32,641 nucleotides of DNA from SIG607 sp045586405 (lineage in GTDB: Bacteria > Bacillota > Clostridia > Oscillospirales > Acutalibacteraceae). The first letter of the stretch is position 1. Every line of letters starts with the position of its first letter. The translations under genes were made by a program, and so were the position numbers. This document shows, one piece after another, positions 8,266 through 15,786 of this stretch. The notes beneath the pieces were generated by a model. The model did no database searches, was not told where the DNA came from, and saw only the letters and a program-made list of their open reading frames with translations. The stretch is taken from NCBI GenBank assembly GCA_045586405.1, contig JAZNAG010000113.1, forward strand, positions 1-32,641, given 5' to 3'.

Positions 8266-8280
8266 TAAAGGAGACCGAAG

Positions 8281-8913
8281 ATGAAACTCATTCTTTTGGG
8301 AGCTCCGGGTGCCGGTAAAGGTACTCAGGCAGAGTTTATTTCAGAAAAATGTAATATTCCAACCATTTCAACGGGTAATATTATCCGCGCCGCTCTTAAA
8401 AACGGCACAGAAATGGGTTTAGTTGCTAAATCTTATATTGATGCAGGCAGTCTTGTTCCCGATGATGTTGTAATCGGCATCGTAAAGGAAAGACTGAGTG
8501 AGAAAGACTGCGAAAACGGTTATATACTCGACGGTTTTCCTCGCACAATTCCTCAGGCACAGGCTCTTGACAATATGGGCGATACTGTTGATAAAGTTCT
8601 CTCTATTGAGGTGGACGATGAAGAAATAGTAAAACGTATGTCAGGCAGACGTGTTTGTGAAAAGTGCGGTACAAGTTATCACACTGAGTATAAGAAACCT
8701 GAAAAAGAGGGCGTTTGCAACCTTTGTGGCGGTAACCTGGTTATCCGCAAAGACGATGAACCTTCTACCGTGCTTAATCGTTTAGAGGTTTATCATGAGC
8801 AGACGGAGCCCCTTATGGCTTACTATGAGAAGCAGGGTAAACTTATCAGTGTTAAAGGTATGGATACTGTAGAGGCTACAACCAAAGCAGTTTTCGCCGC
8901 ATTGGAGATTTAG
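8281..8913 (+). CDS. adk: Adenylate kinase, zinc-LID form
   Basis: Interconverts ATP + AMP and two ADP in the cytoplasm. The 210-residue product has the P-loop GAPGAGKGT at residues 7-15, the AMP-binding DGFPRT motif at about 84-89, and a LID domain with a four-cysteine zinc site (Cys126, Cys129, Cys146, Cys149), the Gram-positive long form. The ATG at 8281 follows AAAGGAGACC. It lies between secY and map as in most Firmicutes. Confidence 0.97.
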   Translation: MKLILLGAPGAGKGTQAEFISEKCNIPTISTGNIIRAALKNGTEMGLVAKSYIDAGSLVPDDVVIGIVKERLSEKDCENGYILDGFPRTIPQAQALDNMGDTVDKVLSIEVDDEEIVKRMSGRRVCEKCGTSYHTEYKKPEKEGVCNLCGGNLVIRKDDEPSTVLNRLEVYHEQTEPLMAYYEKQGKLISVKGMDTVEATTKAVFAALEI

Positions 8914-8915
8914 TT

Positions 8916-9665
8916 ATGATAGTGCTTAAAACCAGCCGAGAGCTTATCTGTATGCAAAAGGCATGCAGAATATCGGCAGGAGCATTACAGCTGATAGGCA
9001 AGTCGATAGAACCGGGAATATCTACCGGAGAACTTGATAAGATAGCTGAAGACTATATAAGAAGTCAGGGCGCTGTTCCTAACTTCAAAGGTTATTCCGG
9101 TTATCCCGCAACGGCTTGTATATCTATAAATAATGAGGTGATTCACGGCATACCTTCAAAAAAGCGTATACTGAAAAACGGTGATATAGTCAGCGTTGAT
9201 TTGGGAGCTGCTTTTGAAGGCTATAACGGTGATAACGCCGCCACTTTCGCAGTCGGAGAAATCTCTGATGAAGCGAAGCGGCTGATAGACGCGACCAGAG
9301 AGAGCCTTTACGAAGGCATCAAGGCTGCTCGCGCAGGCGGCAGAATCGGCGATATAGGCTATGCTATTCAGCATTATGTCGAGGAGCGAGGCTTTTCCGT
9401 TGTCCGCGAATTTGTAGGACACGGCATAGGCACCAAACTCCACGAAGCACCAGAGGTCCCGAATTACGGTACAGCCGGAAAGGGAATCCGCTTGATGCCG
9501 GGAATGACAATCGCAATTGAACCAATGATCAATTTAGGGTTGCCCGGTGTTAAAACCTTATCGGACGGTTGGACGGTTCAGACAGTTGACGGCTCACTTT
9601 CTGCTCATTTTGAGCATACGGTAGCCATAACAGCTGACGGCCCGCAGATTTTAACTGTTGTCTGA
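8916..9665 (+). CDS. map: Methionine aminopeptidase, type I
   Basis: Removes the initiator methionine from new proteins with small second residues. The 249-residue product has the complete dinuclear metal set of the pita-bread fold: Asp95, Asp106, His169, Glu202 and Glu233, plus the substrate histidines His77 and His176. The ATG is three bases after the adk stop, with a modest GGAG site inside adk. It has no N-terminal zinc-finger extension, as expected for the short bacterial form. Confidence 0.96.
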   Translation: MIVLKTSRELICMQKACRISAGALQLIGKSIEPGISTGELDKIAEDYIRSQGAVPNFKGYSGYPATACISINNEVIHGIPSKKRILKNGDIVSVDLGAAFEGYNGDNAATFAVGEISDEAKRLIDATRESLYEGIKAARAGGRIGDIGYAIQHYVEERGFSVVREFVGHGIGTKLHEAPEVPNYGTAGKGIRLMPGMTIAIEPMINLGLPGVKTLSDGWTVQTVDGSLSAHFEHTVAITADGPQILTVV

Positions 9666-9675
9666 AGGTGAAACA

Positions 9676-9921
9676 ATGAATACCGGAAGAATAGTAAGAT
9701 CTTGTGCGGGAAGAGATAAAGGAAAATTACTCGCCGTGGTAGGCGAGTGCAACGGTTTTCTGCTTGTGGCAGACGGTAAAGAACGCCCTATAGAAAAACC
9801 GAAACGAAAAAATCCTAAGCATATCTCTTTTATCGGACAGTGTCTGAATGAAAAAATGTTTATTTCAAATAAATCGTTAAGACGCGCACTAAAACAGTGC
9901 GAAATTAAGGAGGATTTCTGA
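9676..9921 (+). CDS. KOW-domain RNA-binding protein (L14e/L6e-like)
   Basis: A small, basic, 81-residue protein with an N-terminal KOW-like motif (GRIVRSCAGRDKGKLLAVVG, residues 3-22) followed by a lysine-rich segment, KPKRKNPKHISFIG. Proteins of this type, resembling eukaryotic/archaeal L14e, occur between map and infA in many Clostridia; the exact role is not established and binding to the ribosome or rRNA is inferred. The ATG at 9676 is chosen because GAAGGTGA sits just upstream; an in-frame TTG at 9658 is the alternative. infA starts two bases after the stop. Confidence 0.85.
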   Translation: MNTGRIVRSCAGRDKGKLLAVVGECNGFLLVADGKERPIEKPKRKNPKHISFIGQCLNEKMFISNKSLRRALKQCEIKEDF

Positions 9922-9923
9922 TT

Positions 9924-10142
9924 ATGTCTAAAGAAGATGTAATTGAACTCGAAGGTACCGTTGTCGAGTCCATGCCGAATGCAATGTTCAAAGTTGAAAT
10001 TCAAGGTGGACATACAATACTTGCTCATATCTCAGGAAAGCTTCGTATGAATTTTATTCGTATACTTCCCGGCGATAAAGTAACTGTTGAAATGTCCCCG
10101 TACGACCTGTCTAAAGGACGCATTACTTGGCGTTCTAAATAA
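9924..10142 (+). CDS. infA: Translation initiation factor IF-1
   Basis: IF-1 occupies the 30S A site during initiation. The 72-residue product is a single OB-fold (S1-type) domain, MSKEDVIELEGTVVESMPNAMF, ending SKGRITWRSK as is usual in Gram-positives. TAAGGAGGA lies before the ATG, within the end of the KOW gene. Confidence 0.98.
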   Translation: MSKEDVIELEGTVVESMPNAMFKVEIQGGHTILAHISGKLRMNFIRILPGDKVTVEMSPYDLSKGRITWRSK

Positions 10143-10174
10143 GACGGTCAAAAAAATCAGGGAGGGTAATCCAA

Positions 10175-10288
10175 ATGAAAGTCAGACCTTCTGTAAAAAA
10201 GATTTGCGAAAAGTGCAAAATCATCAAGCGCAAGGGCAAAATCATGGTAATCTGTGAGAATCCCAAGCACAAACAGCGTCAGGGATAA
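10175..10288 (+). CDS. rpmJ: 50S ribosomal protein L36, zinc form
   Basis: The smallest ribosomal protein. The 37-residue frame reads MKVRPSVKKICEKCKIIKRK and continues to KHKQRQG. Its zinc ligands are present (Cys11, Cys14, Cys27, His32), so this is the Cys-containing L36 form. GGGAGGG is seven bases upstream. The position between infA and rpsM is canonical. Confidence 0.98.
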   Translation: MKVRPSVKKICEKCKIIKRKGKIMVICENPKHKQRQG

Positions 10289-10319
10289 ACCCGCGCTATA
10301 CAGTGGAGGTGTATTAAAA

Positions 10320-10688
10320 ATGGCACGTATTGCTGGTGTAGATCTGCCGAATAACAAACGTGTAGAGATCGGTCTCACATATATTTTCGGCATTGGACTT
10401 ACAACATCCAGAGAAATTCTTGCGGCCACCGGAGTTAATCCGGATACCCGTGTCAAAGATTTGACCGAAGATGATATTTCTAAGCTGCGTGAGTATATCG
10501 ACCATAACCTTCAGGTTGAAGGTGACCGTCGTCGTACCGTAGCATTTGACATCAAAAGACTTATTGAAATCGGAAGTTACAGAGGCCTTCGTCATCGTAA
10601 GGGCTTACCGGTAAGAGGACAGCGTTCCAAGACCAATGCCCGTACCCGTAAGGGTCCGAAGAAGACCATTGCTAACAAGAAGAAATAA
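10320..10688 (+). CDS. rpsM: 30S ribosomal protein S13
   Basis: S13 in the 30S head contacts P-site tRNA and L5. The 122-residue product starts MARIAGVDLPNNKRVEIGLT and contains the conserved helix-two-turn-helix region and GLRHRKGLPVRGQRSKTNAR near the C-terminus. A longer frame from 10254 overlaps rpmJ; GGAGGTG at 10305-10311 marks the ATG at 10320 as the real start. Confidence 0.97.
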   Translation: MARIAGVDLPNNKRVEIGLTYIFGIGLTTSREILAATGVNPDTRVKDLTEDDISKLREYIDHNLQVEGDRRRTVAFDIKRLIEIGSYRGLRHRKGLPVRGQRSKTNARTRKGPKKTIANKKK

Positions 10689-10705
10689 GTCAGGAGGAAG
10701 ATAAT

Positions 10706-11107
10706 ATGGCTACTGCTAAGGCTAAAACGACATCTACTCGTAGACGTCGCGAAAAGAAAAATATTGAACGTGGTGCTGCTCATATCCAGTCAACCTTCAA
10801 CAACACAATTGTTACTATTACCGATTCACAGGGTAACGCTCTTTCTTGGGCATCTGCCGGCGAACTCGGCTTCAGAGGCTCCAGAAAGTCTACTCCCTTT
10901 GCTGCACAGAGCGCTGCTGAAACAGCTGCTAAAGCTGCAATGGAACACGGTCTTAAAATAGTAGAAGTGTATGTTAAGGGTCCCGGTGCAGGACGTGAAG
11001 CCGCTATCCGTGCATTACAGTCTGCAGGACTTGAAGTTACTATGATTAAAGACGTAACTCCTATCCCGCACAACGGCTGCCGTCCTCCTAAGAGAAGACG
11101 CGTATAA
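10706..11107 (+). CDS. rpsK: 30S ribosomal protein S11
   Basis: S11 forms part of the 30S platform near the mRNA exit. The 133-residue product has HIQSTFNNTIVTITDSQGN, the GFRGSRKSTPFAAQ block and the C-terminal DVTPIPHNGCRPPKRRRV. CAGGAGGA lies upstream. Confidence 0.98.
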   Translation: MATAKAKTTSTRRRREKKNIERGAAHIQSTFNNTIVTITDSQGNALSWASAGELGFRGSRKSTPFAAQSAAETAAKAAMEHGLKIVEVYVKGPGAGREAAIRALQSAGLEVTMIKDVTPIPHNGCRPPKRRRV

Positions 11108-11132
11108 CCGAATTTTATTGGAGGTGTAAAAG

Positions 11133-11759
11133 ATGGCAAGATATACCGGTGCAGTTTGCAGACTTTGCCGCCGTGAAGGACAGAAATTGTTCTTAAAGGG
11201 CGAACGCTGCTATTCTGATAAATGTTCTATCGCTGTTAGAGCTTATGCTCCCGGACAGCATGGACAGGGACGTAAAAAGTCTTCCGAATATGGTCTTCAG
11301 CTTCGTGCTAAGCAGAAGGCTCGTCGTTTCTACGGCGTTCAGGAAGGTCAGTTCCGTCACTATTTTGAAATTGCCGAGAGAAAACAGGGTGTAACTGGTG
11401 AAAACCTTTTGAAGATTCTTGAAAGCCGTCTCGATAACGTAGTTTACAGAGTTGGTTTTGCTTCTTCCAGAGCCGAAGCTCGTCAGCTTATCGGCCACGG
11501 ACACTTCGAGGTTAACGGCCACCGTGTTGATATCGCTTCTTATCTTTTAAAGGCTGGCGATGTTATCGCTATCTGTGATAAGAGCAAGGCACTTGAAAAA
11601 ATGAAGGGTGTAGTTGAAGCTAATGCTTCCAGACCTACTCCTGCATGGATCGACGTTGATAAGGACAATTGCTCTGCTAAAGTTATTGCTTTACCTGAGC
11701 GTGACCAGATTGATGCTCCCGTTGAGGAACAGCCCATCGTCGAATTCTACTCTAAGTAA
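11133..11759 (+). CDS. rpsD: 30S ribosomal protein S4, zinc form
   Basis: S4 is a primary 16S binder that nucleates 30S assembly. The 208-residue product has a four-cysteine N-terminal zinc site (Cys9, Cys12, Cys26, Cys31) and an S4-type RNA-binding domain beginning near residue 98 (LESRLDNVVYRVGFASSRAE). It sits between rpsK and rpoA, unlike B. subtilis where rpsD is elsewhere; this arrangement is usual in Clostridia. TTGGAGGTG is ahead of the ATG. Confidence 0.98.
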   Translation: MARYTGAVCRLCRREGQKLFLKGERCYSDKCSIAVRAYAPGQHGQGRKKSSEYGLQLRAKQKARRFYGVQEGQFRHYFEIAERKQGVTGENLLKILESRLDNVVYRVGFASSRAEARQLIGHGHFEVNGHRVDIASYLLKAGDVIAICDKSKALEKMKGVVEANASRPTPAWIDVDKDNCSAKVIALPERDQIDAPVEEQPIVEFYSK

Positions 11760-11775
11760 TCAGTTAGTTTTCATA

Positions 11776-11805
11776 CTGATATTTCCGGATTTATTCCCGT
11801 ATAAT
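11776..11805 (+). promoter_or_regulatory. Possible internal promoter ahead of rpoA
   Basis: The 91-base gap between rpsD and rpoA contains a perfect TATAAT at 11800-11805. A weak -35 match, CTGATA (four of six), lies at 11776-11781 with an 18-base spacer. The TATAAT is also within the loop side of an imperfect hairpin formed by CCGGAT (11785-11790) and ATCCGG (11808-11813). Either an internal promoter for rpoA-rplQ or an RNA structure is possible; neither is proven. Confidence 0.35.
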
Positions 11806-11850
11806 TTATCCGGTAATAAAAAATATATTTACGGAGAATGGAGCTTTTAA

Positions 11851-12801
11851 ATGATAGAAATTGAAAAGCCCAGAATAGAAACGCTTGAATTAGCAGCCGA
11901 CGGAGCTTACGGAAAATTTGTAATGGAGCCTCTTGAGAGAGGTTACGCTACAACACTTGGTAACAGTATGCACAGAGTTCTGCTCTCTACTTTACCCGGT
12001 GCAGCTGTAACAACCGTTAAAATCGACGGTGTAGTTCATGAATTTTCCACTCTTCCCGGTGTAAAGGAAGAGGTTACCGAAATCATACTTAACATTAAAG
12101 GTCTTGTACCGAAGCTTCACGGCGACGCACCCAAGACCGTATATGTTGAAGCAGAAGGCCCCTGTGTTGTTACAGGCGCTAGTGTCAAGTGTGATTCTGA
12201 GGTCGAGATTTTAAATCCTGATCTGTACATCGCTACTCTCGATGAGGGTGCAAAGCTCAATATGGAAATGACCATAGACAAGGGCAGAGGTTATGTACAG
12301 GCTGACCAGAATAAACCGGCGCAATCAGTTATCGGAGTTATTCCCGTAGATTCGATTTTCACACCTGTATTAAAGGTTAATCCTACTGTTGACAATACCC
12401 GTGTTGGTAAGGTTACAGACAAGGGCAGACTTACTCTTGAGGTGTGGACTGATGGCTCCATCAAAGCAAATGAAGCAGTTTCTTTATCTGCAAAAATCCT
12501 TATGGAACATTTTGAACTTTTCCTTGAACTCACAGAGGGTGCAAGTGAAACTGAGAGCATAATGGCCGTTAAGGGCGACAGCAATAATGAAAAGGTTCTC
12601 AATATGACTATTGAGGAGTTGGATTTGTCTGTTCGTAGTTTCAACTGTTTGAAACGCGCAAGTATCAATACGGTAGAAGATCTTATCAACAAGTCTGAAG
12701 AAGATATGATGAAGGTAAGAAATCTTGGCCGTAAATCACTTGAAGAGGTTATTGCAAAGCTTAATTCCTTTGGATATAGCCTTAAGAGTGACGACGAATA
12801 A
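11851..12801 (+). CDS. rpoA: DNA-directed RNA polymerase subunit alpha
   Basis: The alpha subunit scaffolds core RNA polymerase and, through its C-terminal domain, contacts UP elements and activators. The 316-residue product has the N-terminal dimerisation domain (GYATTLGNSMHRVLLSTLPGA near residue 31, and KGRGY near 147) and the C-terminal domain from about residue 248 (IEELDLSVRSFNCLKRASI, NLGRKSLEEVIAKL). Length is typical. The ATG follows an ACGGAGAATGGAG region about six to twelve bases away. Confidence 0.98.
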   Translation: MIEIEKPRIETLELAADGAYGKFVMEPLERGYATTLGNSMHRVLLSTLPGAAVTTVKIDGVVHEFSTLPGVKEEVTEIILNIKGLVPKLHGDAPKTVYVEAEGPCVVTGASVKCDSEVEILNPDLYIATLDEGAKLNMEMTIDKGRGYVQADQNKPAQSVIGVIPVDSIFTPVLKVNPTVDNTRVGKVTDKGRLTLEVWTDGSIKANEAVSLSAKILMEHFELFLELTEGASETESIMAVKGDSNNEKVLNMTIEELDLSVRSFNCLKRASINTVEDLINKSEEDMMKVRNLGRKSLEEVIAKLNSFGYSLKSDDE

Positions 12802-12820
12802 TAGTAAGGAGTGAATATCC

Positions 12821-13162
12821 ATGCCCGGTACAAGAAAACTCGGCAGAACCAGTGAGCAGAGAACTGCTATGCTCAGAGCTATGGTTACATTTTTGCTTGA
12901 AAACGGCAAAATAGAGACTACCGTAACTCGTGCTAAAGAAGTTCGTGCTATGGCTGAAAAATATATTACACTCGCTAAAGATAACAGTTTACACAGCAAG
13001 CGTCAGGCATTAGCTTTCATAACTAAGGAAGACGTTGTAAAGAAACTTTACAATGAAATCGCTCCTCGTTATGCTGACAGAAACGGCGGTTACTGCCGTA
13101 TCACCAAAACCGGCCCTCGCCGTGGTGATGCTGCTGAGATGGCTATTATCGAGTTAGTATAA
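12821..13162 (+). CDS. rplQ: 50S ribosomal protein L17
   Basis: L17 lies near the exit tunnel. The 113-residue product starts MPGTRKLGRTSEQRTAMLRA and ends RRGDAAEMAIIELV, both family hallmarks. It is the last gene of the ribosomal operon here: a terminator follows 72 bases later. In many Firmicutes ecfA1-ecfA2-ecfT-truA continue this cluster; in this window they do not. Confidence 0.98.
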   Translation: MPGTRKLGRTSEQRTAMLRAMVTFLLENGKIETTVTRAKEVRAMAEKYITLAKDNSLHSKRQALAFITKEDVVKKLYNEIAPRYADRNGGYCRITKTGPRRGDAAEMAIIELV

Positions 13163-13234
13163 TCAGCAAATCTTTGCCATCACATTGTAAGGCATAGCGC
13201 TTGCCTTTTGATGTGGCGGCTAAGAACAAAATTT

Positions 13235-13268
13235 AACACCCCTGTGTAAAAACAGGGGTGTTTTTTTC
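13235..13268 (+). terminator. Intrinsic terminator of the ribosomal operon
   Basis: AACACCCCTG (13235-13244) pairs perfectly with CAGGGGTGTT (13253-13262) around an eight-base loop and runs into seven or more Ts. The stretch just upstream (about 13175-13216) holds a second, imperfect hairpin around AAGGCA/TGCCTT without a U run. Confidence 0.95.
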
Positions 13269-13297
13269 TTTACTTTTTTAAACTGTTATGGTATACT
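13269..13297 (+). promoter_or_regulatory. Promoter of the sulP-chrA operon
   Basis: TTTACT at 13269-13274 and TATACT at 13292-13297 are separated by 17 bases, a good sigma-A type match directly after the ribosomal terminator. Transcription would begin near 13304, about 30 bases before the chosen sulP start. Confidence 0.6.
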
Positions 13298-13334
13298 TTT
13301 CCTGTTGGCGAAATTAGCACTATGGAGAAATTTT

Positions 13335-14630
13335 ATGAAATCTTTTTATCTTAGACCTAAATTTTTTAAAACAGTCAAAACCTATAGTAAGAAAAAGTTT
13401 TTAAGCGATGTTATTGCAGGTGTTATAGTTGCGATAATAGCGCTGCCTTTATCTATAGCTTTGGCACTTGCCTCAGGTGTTGAACCTGCCAGAGGTATTT
13501 ATACAGCTATTGCCGCAGGCTTTTTTGTTGGCCTTTTCGGCGGCAGCCGCGTACAGATAGCAGGTCCTACTGCCGCCTTTGCTACGGTAGTTGCAGGTAT
13601 AGTAGCCAAAGAGGGTATGGACGGTCTGTTTATTGCTACGGTATTAGCCGGTATCATACTGATAGTTTTGGGTGTGTTGAAGTGCGGTTCGCTTATCCGT
13701 TATATTCCAAAAACAATTACGGTAGGCTTTACCGGCGGTATTGCAGTTACCATTTTCTTAGGTCAGATTAAAGATTTTCTTGGCATTACATATCCGATGG
13801 GCATCAGACCTATTGAAACTATAGAAAAAATGGAAGCTAATATTGCTTCAATTTCTACTTTTAGTTGGCAGTCACTTTTGGTGGGTGTTATCAGCATTTT
13901 AGTGCTTGTTTTGTATCCTAAACTCGAAAAGCGCATACCGCCTTCACTTATAGCGGTAATTTTAGGCGCTGTTATTGTTGCTTTTGTGCCTCTTTTCAGT
14001 GATAGTGTATATACCATAGGTGACCTTTATGATATCCCTAAGGGTTTGCCCGAGGTTAATCTTTCAGGCATAGACTTTTCTTACGATAAGATTTCTGCGG
14101 TAGTGCCCAGCGCATTTACTATAGCAATTCTTGCAGGTATAGAGTCGCTTTTGTCGTGCGTTGTTGCTGACGGTATGATAAAGGACAAGCATAATTCGAA
14201 TGCCGAACTTATGGCGCAGGGCATTGCAAATATCGCATCGGTATTTTTTGGCGGTATTCCCGCTACAGGCGCTATTGCAAGAACGGCGGCTAATGTTAAA
14301 AACGGCGGCAGAACCCCGGTTGCCGCAATGGTACATTCGATAGTGCTTCTTTTGGTGTTGCTTTTCCTTTTGCCTCTTGCAAAACTTATTCCAATGCCCA
14401 CTATTGCCGCTATTTTGTTTGTAGTAGCTTATAATATGAGTGAGTGGCGCCATTTTGTTGATATATTCAAAAAACGCCGTATAGACAAAATTTTGGTGCT
14501 TATGGTAACATTTGCTTTTACTGTTATTTTTGATTTGGTAGTTGCTATAGCGGTTGGTATGGCACTTCATGGTATTATTCTTGTTATAAGGAAAATACTA
14601 AAATCAAAAAAAGGAGATGTTAAAAATTAA
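13335..14630 (+). CDS. SulP-family anion permease lacking a STAS domain
   Basis: An integral membrane protein of the SulP/SLC26 family, which carries sulfate, bicarbonate or related anions; the substrate here is not determinable. The 431-residue product has the typical N-terminal IALPLSIALALASGVEPARG (about residues 36-55), SRVQIAGPTAAFATVVAGIV and, near residue 310, GGIPATGAIARTAANVKNGG. Roughly ten to twelve hydrophobic segments are visible. It stops about 20 residues after the last membrane segment, so the cytoplasmic STAS domain usual in this family is absent, with no frameshift remnant visible downstream. The ATG at 13335 follows TGGAGA; an in-frame TTG at 13305 is an alternative. It overlaps the next gene by 14 bases. 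Confidence 0.88.
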   Translation: MKSFYLRPKFFKTVKTYSKKKFLSDVIAGVIVAIIALPLSIALALASGVEPARGIYTAIAAGFFVGLFGGSRVQIAGPTAAFATVVAGIVAKEGMDGLFIATVLAGIILIVLGVLKCGSLIRYIPKTITVGFTGGIAVTIFLGQIKDFLGITYPMGIRPIETIEKMEANIASISTFSWQSLLVGVISILVLVLYPKLEKRIPPSLIAVILGAVIVAFVPLFSDSVYTIGDLYDIPKGLPEVNLSGIDFSYDKISAVVPSAFTIAILAGIESLLSCVVADGMIKDKHNSNAELMAQGIANIASVFFGGIPATGAIARTAANVKNGGRTPVAAMVHSIVLLLVLLFLLPLAKLIPMPTIAAILFVVAYNMSEWRHFVDIFKKRRIDKILVLMVTFAFTVIFDLVVAIAVGMALHGIILVIRKILKSKKGDVKN

Positions 14631-15189
14631 AGGCAACTTAAAAAAGGCTTTACAGCTGTTTATAATGTTCTTTAAAATCGGCGCATTCACCTTTGGTGGC
14701 GGATATGCTATGATACCGCTTATTCAAAGAGAGGTTGCCGAAAATAAAAAGTGGATAACAGATGATGATATTTTAGAAATAATTGCGATTTCAGAATCAA
14801 CTCCAGGTCCTATTGCCATTAACTCGGCTACCTTTGTGGGATACCGTGTCTGCGGATTTTGGGGCAGCTTCTTTGCTACTCTCGGTGTAGTGCTTCCGTC
14901 ATTTGTTGTTATTCTTATAATATCTTTTCTGCTTGAAGGCTTTGGTGATATAAAACCTGTAAAATATGCTTTTAACGGTATTAGAGCCGGTGTGTTGGCT
15001 TTGCTTTTCAAAGCGCTTTTCACTATGTATAAAAAATCACCGAAGGGTATAGTTTCATATATAGTTATGGCGGCTTCATTCTTGCTGACGGCTTTTCTTA
15101 AAATTCCCGTTATTTATGTGCTTATAGGCTGTGCCGTGTTCGGTCTTGCTACCTCTTATTTAACAGATAGGAGGAGCAAGAAACTATGA
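14617..15189 (+). CDS. CHR-family transporter, single-domain (ChrA-type), first subunit
   Basis: A 190-residue membrane protein with one CHR domain. It shows the family motifs IGAFTFGGGYAMIPLIQ (about residues 21-37) and SESTPGPIAINSATFVG (about 59-75) and about five to six hydrophobic segments. Single-domain CHR proteins usually occur as adjacent pairs that work together, as here; chromate efflux is known for some, but other anions are possible. The ATG at 14617 directly abuts AAGGAG and lies inside the end of the sulP gene (14-base overlap), so initiation is probably coupled. The last four bases overlap the next gene (ATGA). Confidence 0.88.
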   Translation: MLKIKGNLKKALQLFIMFFKIGAFTFGGGYAMIPLIQREVAENKKWITDDDILEIIAISESTPGPIAINSATFVGYRVCGFWGSFFATLGVVLPSFVVILIISFLLEGFGDIKPVKYAFNGIRAGVLALLFKALFTMYKKSPKGIVSYIVMAASFLLTAFLKIPVIYVLIGCAVFGLATSYLTDRRSKKL

Positions 15190-15752
15190 TATATCTTGAA
15201 CTGTTTTTAACCTTTCTTAAAATCGGCGCCTTTACCTTTGGCGGCGGCTATGCAATGCTTCCTTTAATTGAGGAAGAAATTACCTCAAAGGGTTGGATGC
15301 CCCTTAAAGAACTTGTAAACTTTATTGCGGTAAGCGAGTCTACTCCGGGACCTTTCGCTATAAATATCGCCACCTATGTGGGCAGTCAGGTTGCTCCTAT
15401 CGGTATACTGGGCTCTGCCTGTGCTACGCTTGGCGTTGTTTTCCCGTCCTTTGTTATAATTCTTATTGTAGCAAAAGTATATGATAGATTTAAAAGCAGT
15501 AAAACCGTAAAGGGTGTTATGACAGGTCTTAAGCCTGCCGTTGTGGGACTTATAGCAAACGCTATAATTTCGATAGCCGTAACGGTGCTGATTCCAAGCG
15601 GATTTTCACTTGCTGTTTTTAAAGACCTTATGCTTTATATAAACCTGGGTATTTTTGCACTGTCTATGGTACTTGCCTTTAAAAAGGTGCATCCCATAAT
15701 TATAATTCTAATTTCGGCAGTCTTGGGTATCACTGCAGGTTATTTACTGTAA
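15186..15752 (+). CDS. CHR-family transporter, single-domain (ChrA-type), second subunit
   Basis: The partner of the preceding gene: 188 residues, one CHR domain with the same marks IGAFTFGGGYAMLPLIEEE near the N-terminus and SESTPGPFAINIATYVG near residues 56-72. The clear similarity of the two proteins suggests an old duplication. Overlap with the first subunit is ATGA, and TAGGAGGAG lies before the start, so equal production is likely. Together they should form a heteromeric anion transporter; substrate (chromate, sulfate or other) is unknown. Transcription ends at the hairpin right after the stop. Confidence 0.88.
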   Translation: MIYLELFLTFLKIGAFTFGGGYAMLPLIEEEITSKGWMPLKELVNFIAVSESTPGPFAINIATYVGSQVAPIGILGSACATLGVVFPSFVIILIVAKVYDRFKSSKTVKGVMTGLKPAVVGLIANAIISIAVTVLIPSGFSLAVFKDLMLYINLGIFALSMVLAFKKVHPIIIILISAVLGITAGYLL

Positions 15753-15753
15753 T

Positions 15754-15786
15754 AAAAAAGTAGTGGCTTAGCCACTACTTTTTTTA
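15754..15786. terminator. Bidirectional terminator between the chrA pair and recG
   Basis: AGTAGTGGC (15759-15767) and GCCACTACT (15771-15779) form a perfect nine-pair stem with a TTA loop, extended by As on the left and Ts on the right. It has a T run on both strands, so it can stop transcription from the chrA pair (+) and from recG (-), whose stop codon lies in the T run. Confidence 0.92.

Noticed and set aside
12291..12833. 180-codon minus-strand open frame opposite rpoA
   Set aside because: Ser/Leu-rich reverse translation of rpoA; not a plausible gene.
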